A DNA stretch of 64,000 nt from positions 622,501 to 686,500 of the forward strand of contig NC_080063.1 of assembly GCF_026212465.1 (NCBI RefSeq), written 5' to 3'. This document shows positions 1 through 13,969 of the stretch, piece after piece (positions within the stretch are counted from its first letter, which is position 1; each line of letters opens with the position of its first letter). Position numbers and translations under genes: made by a program. The stretch comes from Amaranthus tricolor (Eukaryota; Streptophyta; Magnoliopsida; Caryophyllales; Amaranthaceae). The notes under the pieces are model-generated. The model did no database searches and was not told the DNA's origin. It saw nothing but the letters and a program-made list of their open reading frames with translations.

Positions 1-1409
1 GGATCAATGATCAATGAAGAATGAACGATGAAGAATGAACAAGGATCAATGATCAATGAAGAATGAACGATGAAGAATGAACAAGGAGTAATAGTCAATG
101 ACGAATGAACGATGAAGAATGAATAAGGATCAATGATCAATAACGAATAAACGATGAAGAATGAACAAGGAGTAATAGTCAATGACGAATGAACGATGAA
201 GAATGAACAAGGATCAATGATCAATGACGAATAAACGATGAAGAATGAACAAGGGTCAATGATCAATGAAGAATGAACGATGAAGATTGAACAAGGATCA
301 ATGATCAATGAAGAATGAACGATGAAGAATGAACAAGGATCAATGGTCAATGACGAATGAACGATGAAGAATGAACAAGGATCAATGATCAATGAAGAAT
401 GAACGATGAAGAATGAACAAGGATCAATGATCAATGAAGAATGAACGATGAAGAATGAACAAGGATCAATGATCAATTAAGAATGAACGATGAAGAATGA
501 ACAAGGATCAATGATCAATGACGAATGAACGATGAAGAATGAACAAGGATCAATGATCAATGACGAATGAACGATGAATAATGAACAAGGATCAATGCCC
601 AATGACGAATGAACGATGAAGAATGAACAAGGATCAATGATCAATGAAGAATGAACGATGAAGAATGAACAAGGATCAATGATCAATGAAGAATGAACGA
701 TGAAGAATGAACAAGGATCAATGATCAATTAAGAATGAACGATGAAGAATGAACAAGGATCAATGATCAATGACGAATGAACGATGAAGAATGAACAAGG
801 AGTAATGGTCAATGACGAATGAACGATGAAGAATGAACAAGGATCAATGATCAATGACAAATGAACGATGAAGAATGAACAAGGGTCAATGATCAATGAA
901 GAATGAACGATGAAGAATGAACAAGGATCAATGATCAATGAAGAATGAACGATGAAGAATGAACAAGGATCAATGGTCAATGACGAATGAACGATGAAGA
1001 ATGAACAAGGATCAATGATCAATGAAGAATGAACGATGAATAATGAACAAGGATCAATGCCCAATGACGAATGAACGATGAAGAATGAACAAGGATCAAT
1101 GGTCAATGACGAATGTACGATGAAGAATGAACAAGGATCAATGATCGATGAAGAATGAACAAGGATCAATGATCAATGAAGAATGAACGATGAAGAATAA
1201 ACAAGGATCAATGGTCAATGACGAATGAACGATGAAGAATGAACAAGGATTAATGGTCAATTACGAATGAACGATGAAGAATGAACAAGGATCAATGATC
1301 AAAGAAGAATGAACGATGAAGAATGAACAAGGATCAATGATCAATGAAGAACGAACAAGGATCAATGCTCATTATCGAATGAACGATGAAGAATGAACAA
1401 GGATCAATG
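1..1409. repeat. Left copy of 1,890-bp-offset tandem duplication
   Basis: Bases 1-1409 match 1891-3299 at an offset of exactly 1,890 bp (45 x 42). Three substitutions were found by eye: C992 against T2882, C1300 against A3190, and C1352 against T3242. Similarity stops near 1410/3300, where one copy has CTCATTATCG and the other GGTCAATGACG. Rare variants are shared at the same places, so this is a block duplication and not chance similarity of units. Confidence 0.9.
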
Positions 1410-1890
1410 CTCATTATCGAATGATCGATGAAGAATGAACAAGGATCAATGATCAATGAAGAATGAACGATGAAGAATGAACAAGGATCAATGGTCAATG
1501 ACGAATGAACGATGAAGAATGAACAAGGATCAATGATCAATGAAGAATGAACGATGAATAATGAACAAGGATCAATGCCCAATGACGAATGAACGATGAA
1601 GAATGAACAAAGATCAATGATCAAAGAAGAATGAACGATGAAGAATGAACAAGGATTAATGGTCAATTACGAATGAACGATGAAGAATGAACAAGGATCA
1701 ATGATCAAAGAAGAATGAACGATGAAGAATGAACAAGGATCAATGATCAATGAAGAATGAACAAGGATCAATGCTCAATATCGAATGAACGATGAAGAAT
1801 GAACAAGGATCAATGCTCAATGACGAATGAACGATGAAGAATGAACAAGGATCAATGCTCAATGACGAATGAACGATGAAGAATGAACAA

Positions 1891-3299
1891 GGATCAATGA
1901 TCAATGAAGAATGAACGATGAAGAATGAACAAGGATCAATGATCAATGAAGAATGAACGATGAAGAATGAACAAGGAGTAATAGTCAATGACGAATGAAC
2001 GATGAAGAATGAACAAGGATCAATGATCAATAACGAATAAACGATGAAGAATGAACAAGGAGTAATAGTCAATGACGAATGAACGATGAAGAATGAACAA
2101 GGATCAATGATCAATGACGAATAAACGATGAAGAATGAACAAGGGTCAATGATCAATGAAGAATGAACGATGAAGATTGAACAAGGATCAATGATCAATG
2201 AAGAATGAACGATGAAGAATGAACAAGGATCAATGGTCAATGACGAATGAACGATGAAGAATGAACAAGGATCAATGATCAATGAAGAATGAACGATGAA
2301 GAATGAACAAGGATCAATGATCAATGAAGAATGAACGATGAAGAATGAACAAGGATCAATGATCAATTAAGAATGAACGATGAAGAATGAACAAGGATCA
2401 ATGATCAATGACGAATGAACGATGAAGAATGAACAAGGATCAATGATCAATGACGAATGAACGATGAATAATGAACAAGGATCAATGCCCAATGACGAAT
2501 GAACGATGAAGAATGAACAAGGATCAATGATCAATGAAGAATGAACGATGAAGAATGAACAAGGATCAATGATCAATGAAGAATGAACGATGAAGAATGA
2601 ACAAGGATCAATGATCAATTAAGAATGAACGATGAAGAATGAACAAGGATCAATGATCAATGACGAATGAACGATGAAGAATGAACAAGGAGTAATGGTC
2701 AATGACGAATGAACGATGAAGAATGAACAAGGATCAATGATCAATGACAAATGAACGATGAAGAATGAACAAGGGTCAATGATCAATGAAGAATGAACGA
2801 TGAAGAATGAACAAGGATCAATGATCAATGAAGAATGAACGATGAAGAATGAACAAGGATCAATGGTCAATGACGAATGAATGATGAAGAATGAACAAGG
2901 ATCAATGATCAATGAAGAATGAACGATGAATAATGAACAAGGATCAATGCCCAATGACGAATGAACGATGAAGAATGAACAAGGATCAATGGTCAATGAC
3001 GAATGTACGATGAAGAATGAACAAGGATCAATGATCGATGAAGAATGAACAAGGATCAATGATCAATGAAGAATGAACGATGAAGAATAAACAAGGATCA
3101 ATGGTCAATGACGAATGAACGATGAAGAATGAACAAGGATTAATGGTCAATTACGAATGAACGATGAAGAATGAACAAGGATCAATGATAAAAGAAGAAT
3201 GAACGATGAAGAATGAACAAGGATCAATGATCAATGAAGAATGAACAAGGATCAATGCTCATTATCGAATGAACGATGAAGAATGAACAAGGATCAATG
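1891..3299. repeat. Right copy of 1,890-bp-offset tandem duplication
   Basis: This is the second copy of the block at 1-1409, starting 1,890 bp downstream and about 99.8% identical by eye. The first copy is cut by the window edge, so the duplicated block may extend further left. An exact multiple of 42 bp suggests unequal exchange in unit register. Confidence 0.9.
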
Positions 3300-4348
3300 G
3301 TCAATGACGAATGAACGATGAAGAATGAACAAGGATCAATGATCAATGAAGAATGAACGATGAAGAATGAACAAGGATCAATGCTCAATATCGAATGAAC
3401 GATGAAGAATGGACAAGGATCAATGATCAATGAAGAATGAACGATGAAGAATGAAAAAGGATCAATGATCAATGAAGAATGAACAAGGAACAATGATCAA
3501 TGAACAATGAACGATGAAGAATAAAAAAGGATCAATGATCAATGAAGAATGAACGATGAAGAATGAACAAGGATCAATGCTCAATATCGAATGAACGATG
3601 AAGAATGAACAAGGATCAATGATCAATGAAGAATGAACGATGAAAAATGAACAAGGATCAATGATCAATGAAGAATGAACGATGAAGAATGAACAAGGAT
3701 CAATGCTCAATGAAGAATGAACGATGAAGAATGAAAAAGGATCAATGATCAATGAAGAATGAACGATGAAGAATGAACAAGGATCAATGAACGATGAAGA
3801 ATGAACGATGAAGAATGAACAAGGATCAATGCTCAATGACGAATGAACGATGAAGAATGAACAAGGATCAATGATCAATGAAGAATGAACGATGAAGAAT
3901 GAACAAGGATCAATGATCAATGAAGAATGAACGATGAAGAATGAACAAGGATCAATGATCAATTAAGAATGAACGATGAAGAATGAACAAGGATCAATGA
4001 TCAATGACGAATGAACGATGAAGAATGAACAAGGAGTAATGGTCAATGACGAATGAACGATGAAGAATGAACAAGGATCAATGATCAATGACAAATGAAC
4101 GATGAAGAATGAACAAGGGTCAATGATCAATGAAGAATGAACGATGAAGAATGAACAAGGATCAATGATCAATGAAGAATGAACGATGAAGAATGAACAA
4201 GGATCAATGGTCAATGACGAATGAACGATGAAGAATGAACAAGGATCAATGATCAATGAAGAATGAACGATGAATAATGAACAAGGATCAATGCCCAATG
4301 ACGAATGAACGATGAAGAATGAACAAGGATCAATGATCAATGAAGAAT

Positions 4349-4361
4349 GATCTTCATGAAC
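4349..4361. repeat. Register-breaking unit marker 1 (GATCTTCATGAAC)
   Basis: This is the diagnostic part of a 37-bp unit in which H4-H6 are replaced by AATGATC plus the 9-mer TTCATGAAC. With the preceding ATGAAG it forms a 6-bp inverted repeat (ATGAAG ... CTTCAT) around 6 bases. It shifts the heptamer register by 2. Confidence 0.95.
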
Positions 4362-7300
4362 AAGGATCAATGATCAATGAAGAATGAACGATGAAGAATG
4401 AACAAGGATCAATGGTCAATGACGAATGAACGATGAAGAATGAACAAGGATCAATGATCGATAAAGAATGAACAAGGATCAATGATCAATGAAGAATGAA
4501 CGATGAAGAACAAACAAGGATCAATGGTCAATGACGAATGAACGATGAAGAATGAACAAAGATCAATGATCAAAGAAGAATGAACGATGAAGAATGAACA
4601 AGGATTAATGGTCAATTACGAATGAACGATGAAGAATGAACAAGGATCAATGATCAATGAACAATGAACGATGAAGAATAAACAAGGATCAATGATCAAT
4701 GAAGAATGAACGATGAAGAATGAACAAGGATCAATGCTCAATATCGAATGAACGATGAAGAATGAACAAGGATCAATGATCAATGAAGAATGAACGATGA
4801 AGAATGAACAAGGATCAATGATCAATGAAGAATGAACGATGAAGAATGAACAAGGATCAATTATCAATGAAAAATGAACGATGAAGAATGAACAAGGATC
4901 GAGGATCAATGAAGAATGAACGATGAAGAATGAACAAGGATTAATGGTCAATGACGAATGAACGATGAAGAATGAACAAAGATCAATGATCAATGAAGAA
5001 TGAACGATGAAGAATGAACAAGGATCAATGATCAATGAAGAATGAACGATAAAGAATGAACGATGAAGAATGAACAAGGATTAATGATCAATGAAGAATG
5101 AACGATGAAGAATGAACAGGGATCAATGATCAATGAAGAATGAACGATGAAGAATGAACAAGGATCAATGATCAATGAAGAATGAACGATGAAGAATGAA
5201 CAAGGATCAATGATCAATGAAGAATGAACGATGAAGAATGAACAAGGATCAATGATCCATGAAGAATGAACGATGAAGAATGAACAAGGATCAATGATCA
5301 ATGAAGAATGAACGATGAAGAATGAACAAGGATTAATGGTCTATGACGAATGAACGATGAAGAATGAACAAGGATCAATGATCAAAGAAGAATGAACGAT
5401 GAAGAATGAACAAGGATCAATGATCAATGAATAATGAACGATGAAGAATGAACAAGGATTAATGGTCAATGACGAATGAACGATGAAGAATGAACAAGGA
5501 TCAATGATCAATTAAGAATGAACGATGAAGAATGAATAAGGATCTATGATGAATGACGAATGAACGATGAAGAATGAACAAGGATCAATGATCAATGAAG
5601 AATGAACGATGAAGAATGAATAAGGATCTATGATGAATGACGAATGAACGATGAAGAATGAACAAGGATCAATGATCAATGAAGAATGAACGATGAAGAA
5701 TGAACAAGGAGTAATGGTCAATGACGAATGAACGATGAAGAATGAACAAGGATCAATGATCAATGACGAATGAACGATGAAGAATGAACAAGGATCAATG
5801 ATCAATGAAGAATGAACGATGAAGAATGAACAAGGATCAATGATCAATGAAGAATGAACGATGAAGAATCAACAAGGATCAATGGTCAATGACGAATGAA
5901 CGATGAAGAATGAACAAGGATCAATGATCGATGAAGAATGAACAAGGATCAATGATCAATGAAGAATGAACGATGAAGAATAAACAAGGATCAATGGTCA
6001 ATGACGAATGAACGATGAAGAATGAACAAAGATCAATGATCAAAGAAGAATGAACGATGAAGAATGAACAAGGATTAATGGTCAATTACGAATGAACGAT
6101 GAAGAATGAACGAGGATCAATGATCAAAGAAGAATGAACGATGAAGAATGAACAAGGATCAATGATCAATGAAGAATGAACAAGGATCAATGCTCAATAT
6201 CGAATGAACGATGAAGAATGAACAAGGATCAATGATCAATGAAGAATGAACGATGAAGAATGAACAAGGGTCAATGATCAATGAAGAATGAACGATGAAG
6301 AATGAACAAGGATCAATGATCAATGAAGAATGAACGATGAAGAATGAACAAGGATCAATGCTCAATGAAGAATGAACGATGAAGAATGAAAAAGGATCAA
6401 TGATCAATGAAGAATGAACGATGAAGAATGAACAAGGATCAATGATCAATGAAGAATGAACGATGAATAATGAACAAGGATCAATGATCAATGAATAATG
6501 AACGATGAAGAATGAACAAGGATTAATGGTCAATGACGAATGAACGATGAAGAATTAACAAGGATCAATGATCAATGAAGAATGAACGATGAAGATTGAA
6601 TAAGGATCTATGATGAATGACGAATGAACGATGAAGAATGAACAAGGATCAATGATCAATGAAGAATGAACGATGAAGAATGAATAAGGATCTATGATGA
6701 ATGACGAATGAACGATGAAGAATGAACAAGGATCAATGATCAATGAAGAATGAACGATGAAGAATGAACAAGGAGTAATGGTCAATGACGAATGAACGAT
6801 GAAGAATGAACAAGGATCAATGATCAATGACGAATGAACGATGAAGAATGAACAAGGATCAATGATCAATGAAGAATGAACGATGAAGAATGAACAAGGA
6901 TCAATGATCAATGAAGAATGAACGATGAAGAATCAACAAGGATCAATGGTCAATAACGAATGAACGATGAAGAATGAACAAGGATCAATGATCGATGAAG
7001 AATGAACAAGGATCAATGATCAATGAAGAATGAACGATGAAGAATAAACAAGGATCAATGGTCAATGACGAATGAACGATGAAGAATGAACAAAGATCAA
7101 TGATCAAAGAAGAATGAACGATGAAGAATGAACAAGGATTAATGGTCAATTACGAATGAACGATGAAGAACGAACGAGGATCAATGATCAAAGAAGAATG
7201 AACGATGAAGAATGAACAAGGATCAATGATCAATGAAGAATGAACAAGGATCAATGCTCAATATCGAATGAACGATGAAAAATGAACAAGGATCAATGAT

Positions 7301-7576
7301 CAATGAAGAATGAACGATGAAGAATGAACAAGGGTCAATGATCAATGAAGAATGAACGATGAAGAATGAACAAGGATCAATGATCAATGAAGAATGAACG
7401 ATGAAGAATGAACAAGGATCAATGGTAAATGACGAATGAACGATGAAGAATGAACAAGGATCAATGATCAATGAAGAATGAACGATGAATAATGAACAAG
7501 GATCAATGCCCAATGACGAATGAACGATGAAGAATGAACAAGGATCAATGATCAATGAAGAATGATCTTCATGAAC
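4362..7576. repeat. Array segment 2 (3,215 bp), largely family B
   Basis: Family B units with GGATCTATGATGAATGACG begin near 5,540 and recur to about 6,720. The family B signatures CGATAAAGAATGAACGATG and ACAGGGATC occur near 5,047-5,120. No AATGTAC unit and no 14-bp palindrome was seen here, unlike the family A segments on either side. The segment ends in the second 37-bp unit. No gene is supported. Confidence 0.85.
7564..7576. repeat. Register-breaking unit marker 2
   Basis: Same 13-mer as at 4349; interval from the previous copy 3,215 bp (remainder 2 modulo 7). Confidence 0.95.
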
Positions 7577-9486
7577 AAGGATCAATGATCAATGAAGAAT
7601 GAACGATGAAGAATGAACAAGGATCAATGGTCAATGACGAATGAACGATGAAGAATGAACAAGGATCAATGATCGATAAAGAATGAACAAGGATCCATGA
7701 TCAATTACGAATGAACGATGAAGAATGAACAAGGATCAATGATCAATGAAGAATGAACGATGAAGAATGAACAAGGATCAATGATCAATGAAGAATGAAC
7801 GATGAAGAATGAACAAGGATCAATGCTCAATATCGAATGAACGATGAGGAATGAACAAGGATCAATGATCAATGAAGAATTAACGATGAAGAATGAACAA
7901 GGATCAATGATCAATGAAGAATGAACGATGAAGAATGAACAAGGATCAATGCTCAATGAAGAATGAATGATGAAGAATGAACAAGGATCAATGATCAATG
8001 AAGAATGAACGATGAAGAATGAAAAAGGATCAATGATCAATGAAGAATGAACAAGGATCAATGATCAATGAAGAATGAACGATGAAGAATGAACAAGGAT
8101 CAATGATCAATGAAGAATGAACGATGAAGAATGAACAAGGATCAATGCTCAATATCGAATGAACGATGAAGAATGAACAAGGATCATTGATCAATGAAGA
8201 ATGAACGATGAAGAATGAACAAGGATCAATGATCAATGAAGAATGAACGATGAAGAATGAACAAGGATCAATGGTCAATGACGAATGTACGATGAAGAAT
8301 GAACAAGGATCAATGATCGATGAAGAATGAACAAGGATCAATGATCAATGAAGAATGAACGATGAAGAATAAACAAGGATCAATGGTCAATGACGAATGA
8401 ACGATGAAGAATGAACAAAGATCAATGATCAAAGAAGAATGAACGATGAAGAATGAACAAGGATTAATGGTCAATTACGAATGAACGATGAAGAATGAAC
8501 AAGGATCAATGATCAAAGAAGAATGAACGATGAAGAATGAACAAGGATCAATGATCAATGAAGAATGAACAAGGATCAATGCTCAATATCGAATGAACGA
8601 TGAAGAATGAACAAGGATCAATGCTCAATGACGAATGAACGATGAAGAATGAACAAGGATCAATGATCAATGAAGAATGAACGATGAAGAATGAACAAGG
8701 ATCAATGATCAATGAAGAATGAACGATGAAGAATGAACAAGGATCAATCGTCAATGATGAATGAACGATGAAGAATGAACAAGGATCAATGATCAATGAA
8801 GAATGAACGATGAAGAATGAACAAGGATCAATGCTCAATATCGAATGAACGATGAAGAATGGACAAGGATCAATGATCAATGAAGAATGAATGATGAAGA
8901 ATGAAAAAGGATCAATGATCAATGAAGAATGAACAAGGATCAATGATCAATGAACAATGAACGATGAAGAATAAACAAGGATCAATGATCAATGAAGAAT
9001 GAACGATGAAGAATGAACAAGGATCAATGCTCAATATCGAATGAACGATGAAGAATGAACAAGGATCAATGATCAATGAAGAATGAACGATGAAGAATGA
9101 ACAAGGATCAATGATCAATGAAGAATGAACGATGAAGAATGAACAAGGATCAATGCTCAATGAAGAATGAACGATGAAGAATGAAAAAGGATCAATGATC
9201 AATGAAGAATGAACGATGAAGAATGAACAAGGATCAATGATCAATGAAGAATGAACGATGAAGAATGAACAAGGATCAATGGTCAATGACGAATGAACGA
9301 TGAAGAATGAACAAGGATCAATGATCAATGAAGAATGAACGATGAAGAATGAACAAGGATCAATGATCAATGAAGAATGAACAAGGATCAATGATCATTG
9401 ACGAATGAACGATGAACAATGAACAAGGATCAATGATCAATGAAGAATGAACGATGAAGAATGAACAAGGATCAATGCTCAATGAC

Positions 9487-10690
9487 GAATGAACGATGAA
9501 GAATGAACAAGGATCAATGATCAATGAAGAATGAACGATGAAGAATGAACAAGGATCAATGATCAATGAAGAATGAACGATGAAGAATGAACAAGGATCA
9601 ATGGTCAATGACGATTGTACGATGAAGAATGAACAAGGATCAATGATCGATGAAGAATGAACAAGGATCAATGATCAATGAAGAATGAACGATGAAGAAT
9701 AAACAAGGATCAATGGTCAATGACGAATGAACGATGAAGAATGAACAAAGATCAATGATCAAAGAAGAATGAACGATGAAGAATGAACAAGGATTAATGG
9801 TCAATTACGAATGAACGATGAAGAATGAACAAGGATCAATGATCAAACAAGAATGAACGATGAAGAATGAACAAGGATCAATGATCAATGAAGAATGAAC
9901 AAGGATTAATGCTCAATATCGAATGAACGATGAAGAATGAACAAGGATCAATGCTCAATGACGAATGAACGATGAAGAATGAACAAGGATCAATGATCAA
10001 TGAAGAATGAACGATGAAGAATGAACAAGGATCAATGATCAATGAAGAATGAACGATGAAGAATGAACAAGGATCAATCGTCAATGATGAATGAACGATG
10101 AAGAATGAACAAGGATCAATGATCAATGAAGAATGAACGATGAAGAATGAACAAGGATCAATGCTCAATATCGAATGAACGATGAAGAATGGACAAGGAT
10201 CAATGATCAATGAAGAATGAACGATGAAGAATGAACAAGGATCAATGATCAATGAAGAATGAACGATGAAGAATGAACAAGGATCAATCCTCAATGAAGA
10301 ATGAACGATGAAGAATGAAAAAGGATCAATGATCAATGAAGAATGAACGATGAAGAATGAACAAGGATCAATGATCAATGAAGAATGAACGATGAAGAAT
10401 GAACAAGGATCAATGGTCAATGACGAATGAACGATGAAGAATGAACAAGGATCAATGATCAATGAAGAATGAACGATGAAGAATGAACAAGGATCAATGA
10501 TCAATGAAGAATGAACAAGGATCAATGATCATTGACGAATGAACGATGAACAATGAACAAGGATCAATGATCAATGAAGAATGAACAAGGATCAATGATC
10601 AATGAACAATGAACGATGAAGAATAAACAAGGATCAATGATCAATGAAGAATGAACGATGAAGAATGAACAAGGATCAATGCTCAATGAC
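9487..10690. repeat. Copy 1 of 1,204-bp tandem duplication
   Basis: This block matches 10691-11894 at an offset of 1,204 bp (172 heptamers). Shared rare variants include the GGATCAATCGTC unit and the GGATCAATCCTC unit. Ends are approximate because neighbouring units are alike. A related copy lies about 4.1 kb further right (near 15.2-15.8 kb). Confidence 0.85.
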
Positions 10691-11894
10691 GAATGAACGA
10701 TGAAGAATGAACAAGGATCAATGATCAATGAAGAATGAACGATGAAGAATGAACAAGGATCAATGATCAATGAAGAATGAACGATGAAGAATGAACAAGG
10801 ATCAATGGTCAATGACGAATGTACGATGAAGAATGAACAAGGATCAATGATCGATGAAGAATGAACAAGGATCAATGATCAATGAAGAATGAACGATGAA
10901 GAATAAACAAGGATCAATGGTCAATGACGAATGAACGATGAAGAATGAACAAAGATCAATGATCAAAGAAGAATGAACGATGAAGAATGAACAAGGATTA
11001 ATGGTCAATTACGAATGAACGATGAAGAATGAACAAGGATCAATGATCAAACAAGAATGAACGATGAAGAATGAACAAGGATCAATGATCAATGAAGAAT
11101 GAACAAGGATTAATGCTCAATATCGAATGAACGATGAAGAATGAACAAGGATCAATGCTCAATGACGAATGAACGATGAAGAATGAACAAGGATCAATGA
11201 TCAATGAAGAATGAACGATGAAGAATGAACAAGGATCAATGATCAATGAAGAATGAACGATGAAGAATGAACAAGGATCAATCGTCAATGATGAATGAAC
11301 GATGAAGAATGAACAAGGATCAATGATCAATGAAGAATGAACGATGAAGAATGAACAAGGATCAATGCTCAATATCGAATGAACGATGAAGAATGGACAA
11401 GGATCAATGATCAATGAAGAATGAACGATGAAGAATGAACAAGGATCAATGATCAATGAAGAATGAACGTTGAAGAATGAACAAGGATCAATCCTCAATG
11501 AAGAATGAACGATGAAGAATGAAAAAGGATCAATGATCAATGAAGAATGAACGATGAAGAATGAACAAGGATCAATGATCAATGAAGAATGAACGATGAA
11601 GAATGAACAAGGATCAATGGTCAATGACGAATGAACGATGAAGAATGAACAAGGATCAATGATCAATGAAGAATGAACGATGAAGAATGAACAAGGATCA
11701 ATGATCAATGAAGAATGAACAAGGATCAAGGATCATTGACGAATGAACGATGAACAATGAACAAGGATCAATGATCAATGAAGAATGAACAAGGATCAAT
11801 GATCAATGAACAATGAACGATGAAGAATAAACAAGGATCAATGATCAATGAAGAATGAACGATGAAGAATGAACAAGGATCAATGCTCAATGAA
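10691..11894. repeat. Copy 2 of 1,204-bp tandem duplication
   Basis: This is the second copy of the block at 9487-10690. Private changes include GAACGTTGAAG near 11,466 where copy 1 has GAACGATGAAG, and ATCAAGGATCATT near 11,726, which breaks the palindrome that is intact in copy 1 at 10522. Confidence 0.85.
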
Positions 11895-13956
11895 GAATGA
11901 ACGATGAAGAATGAAAAAGGATCAATGCTCAATGAAGAATGAACGATGAAGAATGAACAAGGATCAATGATCAATGAAGAATGAACGATGAAGAATGAAC
12001 AAGGATCAATGGTCAATGACGAATGAACGATGAAGAATGAACAAGGATCAATGATCAATGAAGAATGAACGATGAAGAATGAACAAGGATCAATGATCAA
12101 TGAAGAATGAACAAGGATCAATGATCATTGACGAATGAACGATGAACAATGAACAAGGATCAATGATCAATGAAGAATGAACGATGAAGAATGAACAAGG
12201 ATCAATGCTCAATGACGAATGAACGATGAAGAATGAACAAGGATCAATGATCAATGAAGAATGAACGATGAAGAATGAACAAGGATCAATGATCAATGAA
12301 GAATGAACGATGAAGAATGAACAAGGATCAATGGTCAATGACGAATGTACGATGAAGAATGAACAAGGATCAATGATCGATGAAGAATGAACAAGGATCA
12401 ATGATCAATGAAGAATGAACGATGAAGAATAAACAAGGATCAATGGTCAATGACGAATGAACAATGAAGAATGAACAAAGATCAATGATCAAAGAAGAAT
12501 GAACGATGAAGAATGAACAAGGATTAATGGTCAATTACGAATGAACGATGAAGAATGAACAAGGATCAATGATCAAAGAAGAATGAACGATGAAGAATGA
12601 ACAAGGATCAATGATCAATGAAGAATGAACAAGGATCAATGCTCAATATCGAATGAACGATGAAGAATGAACAAGGATCAATGCTCAATGACGAATGAAC
12701 GATGAAGAATGAACAAGGATCAATGATCAATGAAGAATGAACGATGAAGAATGAACAAGGATCAATGATCAATGAAGAATGAACGATGAAGAATGAACAA
12801 GGATCAATGGTCAATGACGAATGAACGATGAAGAATGAACAAGGATCAATGATCAATGAAGAATGAACGATGAAGAATGAACAAGGATCAATGCTCAATA
12901 TCGAATGAACGATGAAGAATGGACAAGGATCAATGATCAATGAAGAATGAACGATGAAGAATGAAAAAGGATCAATGATCAATGAAGAATGAACAAGGAA
13001 CAATGATCAATGAACAATGAACGATGAAGAATAAACAAGGATCAATGATCAATGAAGAATGAACGATGAAGAATGAACAAGGATCAATGCTCAATATCGA
13101 ATGAACGATGAAGAATGAACAAGGATCAATGATCAATGAAGAATGAACGATGAAGAATGAACAAGGAGTAATGGTCAATGACGAATGAACGATGAAGAAT
13201 GAACAAGGATCAATGATCAATGACGAATGAACGATGAAGAATGAACAAGGATCAATGATCAATGAAGAATGAACGATGAAGAATGAACAAGGATCAATGA
13301 TCAATGAAGAATGAACGATGAAGAATCAACAAGGATCAATGGTCAATAACGAATGAACGATGAAGAATGAACAAGGATCAATGATCGATGAAGAATGAAC
13401 AAGGATCAATGATCAATGAAGAATGAACGATGAAGAATAAACAAGGATCAATGGTCAATGACGAATGCACGATGAAGAATGAACAAAGATCAATGATCAA
13501 AGAAGAATGAACGATGAAGAATGAACAAGGATTAATGGTCAATTACGAATGAACGATGAAGAACGAACGAGGATCAATGATCAAAGAAGAATGAACGATG
13601 AAGAATGAACAAGGATCAATGATCAATGAAGAATGAACAAGGATCAATGCTCAATATCGAATGAACGATGAAGAATGAACAAGGATCAATGATCAATGAA
13701 GAATGAACGATGAAGAATGAACAAGGGTCAATGATCAATGAAGAATGAACGATGAAGAATGAACAAGGATCAATGATCAATGAAGAATGAACGATGAAGA
13801 ATGAACAAGGATCAATGGTAAATGACGAATGAACGATGAAGAATGAACAAGGATCAATGATCAATGAAGAATGAACGATGAATAATGAACAAGGATCAAT
13901 GCCCAATGACGAATGAACGATGAAGAATGAACAAGGATCAATGATCAATGAAGAAT

Positions 13957-13969
13957 GATCTTCATGAAC
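13957..13969. repeat. Register-breaking unit marker 3
   Basis: Same 13-mer; interval from the previous copy 6,393 bp (remainder 2 modulo 7). Confidence 0.95.

Larger units (their letters stand above)
1..4361. repeat. Array segment 1: left end to first register-breaking unit
   Basis: This segment is 4,361 bp of family A-like units. It is dominated by a tandem duplication with 1,890-bp offset. It has rare variant pairs such as AAGGAGT AATAGTC at 83-96 and again at 1973-1986. AATGTAC units lie at 1112 and 3002. The heptamer register set by the first bases is kept to the end, where the first 37-bp unit interrupts it. No gene is supported here. Confidence 0.9.
7577..13969. repeat. Array segment 3 (6,393 bp), family A
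   Basis: Family A units have AATGTAC variants at 8284, 10818 and 12344, and a doubly mutated ATTGTAC at 9614. The palindrome TCAATGATCATTGA is at 9388, 10522 and 12118, with a broken copy at 11726. A 1,204-bp tandem duplication occupies about 9.5-11.9 kb. The length is about twice that of a typical right-hand block, so one internal 37-bp unit may have been lost or never gained. No gene is supported. Confidence 0.85.
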
